Of a stretch of 10,299 bases of DNA, positions 5,419-10,299 are shown piece after piece. Both the position numbers and the translations under genes were made by a program. The stretch's first letter is position 1, and every line of letters begins with the position of its first letter. The notes below the pieces were generated by a model. That model had not been told where the DNA came from and searched no databases. It was given only the letters and a program-made list of their open reading frames with translations. The DNA comes from Candidatus Aerophobota bacterium (GTDB lineage: Bacteria; Aerophobota; Aerophobia; Aerophobales; B3-G15). The stretch spans positions 1 to 10,299 of the forward strand of contig JAUWJJ010000017.1 in the NCBI GenBank assembly GCA_030607765.1, read 5' to 3'.

Positions 5419-5438
5419 AAGAAAAATTAACCACTGAA
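5419..5438 (+). repeat. 20-bp exact repeat, copy 2 (first copy at 1695-1714, minus strand)
   Basis: AAGAAAAATTAACCACTGAA lies just after the nicotinate phosphoribosyltransferase stop and is continued by GACACTGAA, an internal echo of CACTGAA. The other copy forms the end of lspA. This spacer (5414-5514) shows no convincing promoter or terminator. Confidence 0.55.
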
Positions 5439-5514
5439 GACACTGAATAAAAGACTAAGGACTAATGAGTAATAAGTAAATGCGGAAAAGAGGCTAAAGG
5501 TGAAAGAGGGTTGT

Positions 5515-6243
5515 ATGGCTCTAATTGTTCAAAAATATGGGGGAAGCTCTTTATCTACCCCGGAAAGAATCAAAAAAGTAGCTAAAAGAATTATTAAAAC
5601 AAAATCGCAGAACAATAAGGTAGTAGTGGTGGTATCGGCTATGGGAGACACTACAGATAAACTTCTGGATTTGATGTATAAGGTTAGCTTGAATCCCCCA
5701 AAAAAAGAAATGGACCTTTTACTATCCACGGGTGAGGTTATCTCTACTTCTTTACTTACCGCAGCTCTTCATTCTCTGGGAGGGGGGGCAATTTCCTTTA
5801 CCGCTTATCAAGGAGGAATAGTTACCGATGAGAACCATACTAAAGCGCGTATTCAAAAAATAAATCCTCAAAAAATAATGGAAGAGATTGAAAGGAATAA
5901 AATTGTAGTGGTAGCTGGCTTTCAAGGTATAACTTCTAAAAATGCTGTAACTACTCTGGGAAGAGGTGGCTCTGATACTACTGCTGTAGCCTTAGCTGCT
6001 GCTTTAAAAGCGGATATTTGTGAGATTTACAGTGATGTAGAGGGGGTATTTACTGCTGATCCCCGAATAGTGCACAGTGCAAGGAAAATTCACCGAATCT
6101 CTTACGATGAAATGTTAGAACTGGCGAGTTTAGGGGCTAAAGTTTTAAATCTTCGTGCCGTGGAAATGGCCAAGAAATACCAGGTTACTCTACATGTTCG
6201 CTCCAGTTTTAGTGAAAATCAAGGAACATTAATCACCACTTAA
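5515..6243 (+). CDS. lysC: aspartokinase, catalytic part (split from its ACT domains)
   Basis: Phosphorylates aspartate, the first step to lysine, threonine, methionine and diaminopimelate. The amino-acid-kinase domain is complete: VQKYGGSSL (5-13, K7), STGE (71-74), GRGGSDTTA (149-157), and [12 protein letters not shown] (173-184) for ATP binding. I start at ATG 5515 because GAGGG ends four bases upstream and [10 protein letters not shown] matches family N-termini; an in-frame GTG at 5500 would add five residues. At 242 residues it is far below the usual 400-410: a TAA at 6241-6243 ends it after [16 protein letters not shown], at the domain linker. The same frame resumes as the ACT part. Either a one-codon break produced a two-polypeptide enzyme, or the gene is damaged. 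The catalytic domain itself is intact. Feedback control would depend on the ACT polypeptide. Confidence 0.9.
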   Translation: MALIVQKYGGSSLSTPERIKKVAKRIIKTKSQNNKVVVVVSAMGDTTDKLLDLMYKVSLNPPKKEMDLLLSTGEVISTSLLTAALHSLGGGAISFTAYQGGIVTDENHTKARIQKINPQKIMEEIERNKIVVVAGFQGITSKNAVTTLGRGGSDTTAVALAAALKADICEIYSDVEGVFTADPRIVHSARKIHRISYDEMLELASLGAKVLNLRAVEMAKKYQVTLHVRSSFSENQGTLITT

Positions 6244-6250
6244 GGAGTAA

Positions 6251-6281
6251 ACCCCGTTAGATGTTTGCTATCTAATGGGGT
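6251..6281 (+). repeat. 12-bp palindrome at the aspartokinase domain junction
   Basis: ACCCCGTTAGAT (6251-6262) pairs with ATCTAATGGGGT (6270-6281) around the loop GTTTGCT; the only non-Watson-Crick position is a G.U pair in RNA. It begins seven bases after the TAA of the catalytic part and lies between a GGAG (6244-6247) and ATG 6292. As RNA it would bring that GGAG nearer to the ATG. The encoded linker, NPVRCLLSNGVN, is not part of normal aspartokinases, so the palindrome looks inserted. There is no T-tract, so a terminator is unlikely. Confidence 0.75.
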
Positions 6282-6801
6282 AAATGTTAATATGAAATTA
6301 GCTAAATCATCAAAAGAATTAATGGAACAGTTTATGGTTACCGGGATAGCTCTTAATGAAAATGAGGCAAAAATAACAGTGAAGAGAGTTCCCGATAAAC
6401 CAGGGATAGCAGGTTTTCTTTTTACTGAGCTTGCCAAATCGAATATCAATGTAGATATGATTGTTCAGAGCGGCGGAAGGGAAGGCAAAAATGACATTAG
6501 TTTTACTGTAAATAAAAGTGATTTAAAACAGGTAAAGGGGATTATGGAAAAGATGAAATCAGATTTAAAAGCGAAACAGGTAACCTACGATTCGGATATG
6601 GCTAAGGTTTCCATAGTAGGAGCAGGAATGCAGTCTTACCCTGGGGTAGCTGCCAGGATGTTTACCTGCCTGGGGAAAGCAGGGATAAATATAGATCTGA
6701 TAAGTACCTCTGAGATAAAGATCTCCTGTGCAGTAAAGAAAGAAGAGGGAGCAAGAGCGGTAAAGATTATTCATCAAGAATTTGAATTGGATAAGGAGTA
6801 A
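6265..6801 (+). CDS. aspartokinase regulatory part, two ACT domains
   Basis: Corresponds to the C-terminal half of a standard aspartokinase. It opens with MEQFMVTGIALNENEAKITV, then ACT 1 (VPDKPGIAGFLFTELAKSNI then NVDMIVQ) and ACT 2 (AKVSIVGAGMQSYPGVAARM, with GINIDLISTSEIKISCAV). These domains bind end-product amino acids (lysine and/or threonine) and dimerise. The frame is the same as the catalytic part, so one TAA separates them. The start is uncertain: TTG 6265 lies in the loop of a hairpin, while ATG 6292 (giving 169 residues) follows the hairpin and is more credible. Bacillus aspartokinase II makes a similar-sized beta subunit from an internal start, so a separate ACT subunit is workable. 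Its stop (6799-6801) is 4 bp from the asd start, and the GGAG for asd lies in its last codons, implying coupling. Confidence 0.85.
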   Translation: MLSNGVNVNMKLAKSSKELMEQFMVTGIALNENEAKITVKRVPDKPGIAGFLFTELAKSNINVDMIVQSGGREGKNDISFTVNKSDLKQVKGIMEKMKSDLKAKQVTYDSDMAKVSIVGAGMQSYPGVAARMFTCLGKAGINIDLISTSEIKISCAVKKEEGARAVKIIHQEFELDKE

Positions 6802-6805
6802 AAAT

Positions 6806-7822
6806 TTGAGTAGGGGTTATAATGTTGCCGTTGTTGGAGCTACAGGGGCAGTTGGGGAGGAGATGTTAAAAATTTTGCAGCAGCGAGAATTCCCCTTGAG
6901 GAACTTGAGAGTTTTAGCTTCAAAGAGATCTGAGGGGAAACTGCTGGAATTTAAGGAAGAAAAGTTAAAGGTGGAGAAGTTATCTTCAGCTTCCTTTAAA
7001 GGAATAGAGATAGCTCTATTTTCTGCTGGAGCCTCTATCTCACGTGAGTTCTCTCCTAAAATGGTAAAGATGGGGGCAGTGGTAGTTGATAACTCAAGTG
7101 CTTTTAGAATGGAGAAAAATGTGCCTTTAATAGTGCCTGAGGTTAATCCTCGGGCTTTAAAAAATCATCGGGGGATAATTGCCAATCCTAACTGCTCAAC
7201 AATTCAACTGGTGGTAGCTGTTAATCCCATCCACCTTAGGGCTAAAATTAAGAGAATGGTTATCTCCACTTTTCAAGCAGTATCAGGGACTGGAAGAGAG
7301 GCAATTCTTGAGCTAAAAAAACAAAGCGAGAATTGTTTAACCGGTAGTTTAATTACAAAGGAAGTTTATCCTCACCAAATTGGTTTTAACCTGCTTCCCC
7401 ACATTGGACAGTTTCTTCCCAGCGGATATACTGATGAGGAAATAAAACTGGTTAATGAAACAAGGAAAATTATGGAGGATGAAAGCATTGCTATAACGGC
7501 AACCTGCGTTAGGGTTCCTGTATTTATCTCTCACTCCGAAGTAGTAACTCTGGAAACCAAAGAAAAAATAAGTGTGAAAAAGGTAAGGGAAATTTTAGCC
7601 TCTTCTCCCGGAGTAATAGTGAGGGATGAACCTCAAAAAAATTTCTACCCTCTTCCTATAGAAGCAGCAGGGAGGGATGAGGTTTTTGTGGGTAGAATAA
7701 GAGAGGATGAATCCGTACCAAACGGTCTTAACCTCTGGGTAGTAGCTGATAACTTGCGCAAAGGAGCTGCTTTAAATACCATTCAAATTGCTGAATTCCT
7801 TATTCAGGAAAGGTTAATCTAA
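6806..7822 (+). CDS. asd: aspartate-semialdehyde dehydrogenase
   Basis: Reduces aspartyl phosphate to aspartate semialdehyde with NADPH, the step after aspartokinase and the branch point for diaminopimelate/lysine and homoserine. At 338 residues it has family length. Visible features: NADP-binding GATGAVGEEM (11-20), VVDNSSAFRM (93-102), VPEVNP (110-115), ANPNCST (126-132) with nucleophile C130, STFQAVSGTG (154-163) with Q157, and ATCVRVPVFISHSE (232-245) with R236 and the general base H243. I place the start at TTG 6806: GGAG at 6795-6798 has ideal 7-base spacing and the N-terminus MSRGYNVAVVGATG fits; an in-frame TTG at 6782 would add eight residues inside the preceding gene. It is the last gene of the plus-strand operon and its stop lies 9 bp from that of a convergent gene, with no intrinsic terminator between. 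Confidence 0.95.
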   Translation: MSRGYNVAVVGATGAVGEEMLKILQQREFPLRNLRVLASKRSEGKLLEFKEEKLKVEKLSSASFKGIEIALFSAGASISREFSPKMVKMGAVVVDNSSAFRMEKNVPLIVPEVNPRALKNHRGIIANPNCSTIQLVVAVNPIHLRAKIKRMVISTFQAVSGTGREAILELKKQSENCLTGSLITKEVYPHQIGFNLLPHIGQFLPSGYTDEEIKLVNETRKIMEDESIAITATCVRVPVFISHSEVVTLETKEKISVKKVREILASSPGVIVRDEPQKNFYPLPIEAAGRDEVFVGRIREDESVPNGLNLWVVADNLRKGAALNTIQIAEFLIQERLI

Positions 7823-7831
7823 ACATTAGTT

Positions 7832-8227
7832 TTATTTATAAGCTTTGGATTTTGCATCTTCCTGGAGAATCTTTATCTTTTCTTCAATCTCAGCTTTTCT
7901 CTCAGGCTCAAATTTGTTCTTTAAAATAAAGGAGAGAGCCTCCAAATGATAATCAATAGCTTTAGCAGGGTTGCTTTCTCTTTCCGTCTTTTCCAGTATC
8001 TCATCGAGTTGCATAATCTTATGAAATCTCTCTATTTCTGTTTCTAATCTTTTCAATCTGGTTTTACTTCTGAATGATTTAACTTTTCTTATGAAGTTCA
8101 TTATTTCTTCTTCATAGAACTTACATCTTAAATCTAATTCATCTTTAGGTTTTTGTTCCTTCTTTTTTCCTGTAAAATAAAAGAGAAAGATAATTAAAAC
8201 AGCAGCAATTATAGCAATCTGAACCAT
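7832..8227 (-). CDS. small membrane-anchored helical protein, function unknown
   Basis: I do not recognise this 131-residue protein. Residues 2-18 (VQIAIIAAVLIIFLFYF) form one hydrophobic segment, followed at once by a lysine-rich stretch (TGKKKEQKPK). This suggests a single N-terminal anchor with the rest in the cytoplasm by the positive-inside rule. The remainder (about 28-130) is charged, rich in E, K, R and L, with almost no glycine or proline, and has heptad-like spacing: likely a helical hairpin or coiled coil. No lipobox, catalytic motif or cysteine cluster is visible (one cysteine, in DLRCKFYEE). ATG 8225-8227 has a GAGGTGAGGA site. It has its own promoter (8301-8329) and is convergent with asd, so no operon context suggests its role. 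Confidence 0.75.
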   Translation of the reverse strand: MVQIAIIAAVLIIFLFYFTGKKKEQKPKDELDLRCKFYEEEIMNFIRKVKSFRSKTRLKRLETEIERFHKIMQLDEILEKTERESNPAKAIDYHLEALSFILKNKFEPERKAEIEEKIKILQEDAKSKAYK

Positions 8228-8300
8228 TCCTCACCTCTTCATTCTTTTAGTTGATGAAATTTGTTTTTGAATTTTTCTGGTTGAAAATTAATTATATTTC

Positions 8301-8329
8301 AATATAATATATTAGCTCTTCAAAGTCAA
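8301..8329 (-). promoter_or_regulatory. sigma70-type promoter of the small membrane-protein gene
   Basis: On the minus strand TTGACT (8324-8329) and TATATT (8301-8306) are exactly 17 bp apart. Transcription would start near 8294, leaving a leader of about 65 bases before ATG 8227. The hairpin block lies just upstream of the -35 box. Confidence 0.65.
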
Positions 8330-8402
8330 GCTTTACTTTTTTACCTGGTAACAGGTAAGTTTTCCTAAAAAATGGAAGGATTGCTCATCCGTCATTGTGA
8401 GC

Positions 8403-8458
8403 TGTAGCTTGCCGATTTATCGGCGCATTAAAACCGCCCAATGAATTGGGCAGCTACA
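8403..8458. repeat. REPIN-like doublet with different hairpin cores, 56 nt
   Basis: The ends TGTAGCT (8403-8409) and AGCTACA (8452-8458) are exact inverted repeats. Inside are two perfect hairpins, GCCGATTTATCGGC (8411-8424) and GCCCAATGAATTGGGC (8436-8451). Length (56 nt), GTAG feet and inverted-halves design equal those of 4109-4164, but the stem sequences are unrelated. It therefore looks like a second subfamily of the same element type. Confidence 0.65.
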
Positions 8459-8463
8459 ATTGC

Positions 8464-8487
8464 CAGAGAAAACAAGCCTTTTCTCTG
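8464..8487. repeat. 9-bp perfect inverted repeat CAGAGAAAA/TTTTCTCTG
   Basis: The arms at 8464-8472 and 8479-8487 enclose CAAGCC. It directly follows the REPIN-like doublet. The stem is AT-rich and is not followed by a T-run on either strand, so its role as a terminator is doubtful. Confidence 0.45.
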
Positions 8488-8604
8488 TAAAAAAGATGAG
8501 TTGAGCGAACTGTATAAATCAATTTTTTTTCTTTCTTCTCGGAGAGTGGGAATTTACTTTTCTTTTAAGTAGTATCGGATATTTTCTTCTCCAAGGATTG
8601 TTCT

Positions 8605-9306
8605 TCAGGAGTTTTCAAGGGAAGAGGTCTCTTTAGCTGCCCTGTCAGAGTCTTTTTTATCTTTAGGAATCTTTTCTTCTCCTGCTTTTTTCCAGAGATG
8701 GACTGCCTTTTCCAGCTCATTTATCTCTCTTCTAAACTCTTTTAATCTTTCCAGAATAGGATCGGGCAAATCTCCATGGTCCAAACTAACCCCGGGTACT
8801 CTTTTCCCTCTATGCCTAATAATTCTACCTGGAACTCCTACCACTGTAGCATCAGAAGGAACATCTTTAATTACTACAGATCCGGCTCCTATTTTCGCAT
8901 CATTTCCAATTCTTATATTTCCTAAAATTTTAGCTCCTGTAGATACCATTACATTATTTCCCAAGGTGGGGTGTCTTTTACCTTTTGCCTTACCCGTTCC
9001 TCCCAGGGTAACTCCCTGGAACAGAGTAACATTATCTCCAATTTCAGTAGTTTCTCCAATAACTACTCCCATTCCATGGTCAATAAAGAACCTTTTACCA
9101 ATTTTAGCTCCGGGGTGGATTTCTATCCCGGTAAAAAAGCGAACAATCTGGGAAATTAAACGAGCTAAGAATTTAAAGTGGTGAAGATACAAAAAATAAG
9201 AAATTCTGTGCCAAAAAATAGCATGTAAACCTGGATAAAGTAAAACTTCCCAGATATTTCTGGCCGCCGGGTCTCTATCAAAAACAACTTTAACATTTTC
9301 GAACAT
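8605..9306 (-). CDS. cysE: serine O-acetyltransferase
   Basis: Transfers acetyl from acetyl-CoA to serine, giving O-acetylserine for cysteine synthesis. The core is the short (Bacillus-like) class: an N-terminal helical part, [20 protein letters not shown], then a left-handed beta-helix of hexapeptide repeats. Active-site residues are visible: D76-H77 in [17 protein letters not shown] and H112 in GKRHPTLG (counterparts of E. coli H158 and H193), plus [10 protein letters not shown] for CoA binding. I place the start at ATG 9304-9306 because [16 protein letters not shown] matches family N-termini; an in-frame frame extends 22 codons upstream, but those residues are not family-like. That gives 233 residues. 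The last 50 or so are charged and helical ([20 protein letters not shown] then KK), longer than typical and lacking the classic inhibitory C-terminal isoleucine. A possible promoter lies at 9341-9368. No cysK is adjacent. Confidence 0.93.
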   Translation of the reverse strand: MFENVKVVFDRDPAARNIWEVLLYPGLHAIFWHRISYFLYLHHFKFLARLISQIVRFFTGIEIHPGAKIGKRFFIDHGMGVVIGETTEIGDNVTLFQGVTLGGTGKAKGKRHPTLGNNVMVSTGAKILGNIRIGNDAKIGAGSVVIKDVPSDATVVGVPGRIIRHRGKRVPGVSLDHGDLPDPILERLKEFRREINELEKAVHLWKKAGEEKIPKDKKDSDRAAKETSSLENS

Positions 9307-9340
9307 ATCTTCTTTCCTGACAACCCCAATTTTAAAGATT

Positions 9341-9368
9341 ATCTTATCATAATTAAGTAAAAAGGCAA
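9341..9368 (-). promoter_or_regulatory. possible promoter of cysE
   Basis: On the minus strand TTGCCT (9363-9368) and TAAGAT (9341-9346) are 16 bp apart, with a start expected near 9334 and a leader of about 28 bases to ATG 9306. Each box departs from consensus, so this is tentative. Its position supports the shorter start, since the longer frame would begin upstream of the predicted transcript. Confidence 0.4.
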
Positions 9369-9488
9369 GCAAGGATAGATGTGCACCTCATATAAATGGG
9401 AAAAGTTACATTTTTAATGATTTAACAACTGCATCTTCAATCATATTTTACTCTTGACGTCCTTTCCAAATTTAAAGGTTGTGACTAC

Positions 9489-9953
9489 TTAAAAATTAAA
9501 CTTTTGCTGAGGATTTTCTTTTTTAGCTAATTCTATAATTTTTTTCATAAATTCTTCTGCAGTCCTTAAAGCATTTTTAGCCTCCAACTTTGAGACGGGA
9601 AGAAAGGGATCGTAAGTAAATTAATTTTGCTTTCGCCGCATATTATCAAATTTTTTAACAATATTTATAAATTTCCCCCCAAGAATTTTTCCCGTAAATT
9701 CTATAACAATTTTGTGTTGTTGACCATCAGTTGGCCTACATCCCTTCATAAACATTATTGCTCTGCCACATCTAAGCATTGCTAAATAAGCATAATTATA
9801 AGTTACTTCTTCATCAATTTTTAAGTTAGCCTTTGAGGCAATCAAATCTTTCTTTGCTCGAAATAAAAGTGCATCAATTTGATTAAAATTTACTTTTTGT
9901 TTTTTTATTAGACCACGGTTAAGCAATCTTTTAAATGTGGTGCTATAATTCAT
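9489..9953 (-). pseudogene. HEPN-domain protein of an MNT-HEPN pair, interrupted by an in-frame TAA
   Basis: The open part (9621-9953, 110 codons, ATG 9951-9953) shows an all-helical HEPN protein: NYAYLAMLRCGRAIMFMKGC (53-72), then RPTDGQQH (73-80), which fits the R-x(4-6)-H motif of HEPN ribonucleases, and KKFDNMRRKQN at the end. A TAA at 9621-9623 stops it, yet the same frame goes on FTYDPFLPVSKLEAKNALRT then AEEFMKKIIELAKKENP, to a TAA at 9489-9491. That continuation is the expected final helix of the family (FD.MRRKRN.FTYD...), giving a normal length near 154. The lesion removes about 43 residues after the motif. In MNT-HEPN systems the HEPN protein is the toxin and the MNT partner silences it. 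The start overlaps the upstream MNT stop by 11 bp. Confidence 0.78.
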
Positions 9954-10299
9954 TTTTGTCCCCTATCAAAAATATCTTCCGCTCTTTTATAACCTCTAAA
10001 ATAAATGGGTTGCCTTCTTTTTTCTTTTGTTCAGAGTCACTTTTTTCATAAAGAGTGAAATTTATTTCTCTTTGTAATTTTTTCTCAAGTTTATTAGCTT
10101 CATCGATAAGTCTCCCCTCATCTATTTTACCTATAATAAATAGGTCTATATCGCTTGTCTCTCTTTCCTCACCTTTAGCAAAAGAGCCATAAATAAAAGC
10201 ATATTCTATTCCTTGTATTTTCTTTAAGGACTCTTTAAGCATTCTTGGAACACCAGAAGTTTTTGAAATAATGCTTTTTAATTCCTGAAAAAGAGGAAA
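9943..10299 (-). CDS. MNT-type nucleotidyltransferase antitoxin, N-terminus beyond window
   Basis: Partner of the HEPN gene. The visible 118 residues hold a minimal nucleotidyltransferase fold: IYGSFAKGEERETSDIDLFI, with the GS...SDxDL metal and nucleotide site, then KLEKKLQREINFTLYEKSDS and KIFLIGDKNEL at the end. A methionine at 10240-10242 could be taken as the start, but the frame is open to the window edge and its upstream residues (FPLFQELKSIISKTSGVPR) match the linker between an N-terminal winged helix and the transferase in wHTH-MNT proteins. I therefore treat it as a partial gene that began outside. MNT antitoxins AMPylate or otherwise neutralise HEPN toxins; a winged helix would add autoregulation. 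The stop overlaps the HEPN start codon region, as usual for such pairs. Confidence 0.82.
   Translation of the reverse strand, partial: FPLFQELKSIISKTSGVPRMLKESLKKIQGIEYAFIYGSFAKGEERETSDIDLFIIGKIDEGRLIDEANKLEKKLQREINFTLYEKSDSEQKKKEGNPFILEVIKERKIFLIGDKNEL

Larger units (their letters stand above)
8228..8604. other. 377-bp hairpin-rich spacer between cysE and the small membrane-protein gene
   Basis: Contains the promoter at 8301-8329 and a block of inverted repeats: TTACCTG/CAGGTAA with a GTAA loop (8341-8358), GCTCA/TGAGC (8383-8402), the REPIN-like doublet (8403-8458) and CAGAGAAAA/TTTTCTCTG (8464-8487). The stretch 8488-8604, just beyond the cysE stop, shows no clear terminator or coding signal. 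No RNA gene was recognised. Confidence 0.55.

Noticed and set aside
6241..6250. GGAG after the aspartokinase stop as a ribosome-binding site for TTG 6265
   Set aside because: Spacing is 17 bases and the TTG lies in the loop of a 12-bp stem; ATG 6292 is a better start for the ACT part.
9373..9488. Possible small gene between cysE and the HEPN relic
   Set aside because: Only a 12-codon frame (MIEDAVVKSLKM) without a ribosome-binding site; the span otherwise holds nothing I can support beyond the tail of the HEPN frame.
443..9623. Three genes (DUF4258-like, aspartokinase, HEPN) interrupted by in-frame TAA suggested TAA recoding in this organism
   Set aside because: asd, lgt, vapC and other genes end normally at TAA at the family length, and the aspartokinase stop lies in a non-native linker; recoding would not be confined to TA genes and one linker.

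Overview
The window is AT-rich bacterial DNA, with no phage structural genes, rRNA or recognisable tRNA. It reads as a chromosome segment of an uncultured, probably anaerobic bacterium. Lgt and LspA make it bacterial. The archaeal-like nicotinate phosphoribosyltransferase with a C-terminal zinc ribbon, the dense palindromic repeats and the many toxin-antitoxin (TA) fragments recall low-GC candidate phyla such as Omnitrophota, Aerophobota or Atribacterota. That placement is an impression, not a measurement.

Left part (1-3080, minus strand): the first 33 codons of an ABC-transporter ATPase running off the left edge; a REPIN-like repeat block; a DUF4258-like gene broken by an in-frame TAA; lgt and lspA (the first two steps of lipoprotein maturation); then an intact-looking vapBC pair with its own promoter.

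Centre-left (3081-4255) is a 1.2 kb graveyard without an intact full-length gene. It holds several palindromes, an orphan AF2212/DUF104-like antitoxin fragment (minus), a frameshifted ParE toxin relic (plus) and two further REPIN-like doublets. It ends in a near-perfect sigma70 promoter.

Centre (4256-7822, plus strand): a nicotinate phosphoribosyltransferase gene (NAD salvage), then aspartokinase and aspartate-semialdehyde dehydrogenase, the two shared first steps of the lysine/threonine/methionine/diaminopimelate pathway. The aspartokinase is split. Its catalytic part ends at a TAA exactly at the linker to the ACT domains, followed by a 12-bp palindrome, and the ACT part resumes in the same reading frame.

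Right part (7832-10299, minus strand): a small membrane-anchored helical protein of unknown role; a hairpin-rich spacer containing a divergent REPIN-like doublet; cysE (serine acetyltransferase, cysteine synthesis); and a wHTH-MNT/HEPN toxin-antitoxin pair whose HEPN gene has an in-frame TAA and whose MNT gene runs off the right edge.

Two themes stand out. First, GTAG-plus-hairpin repeats, single or as inverted doublets, sit in most of the larger intergenic spaces. Second, there are at least five TA-type loci, of which only vapBC looks whole. The split aspartokinase is the observation most worth following up.
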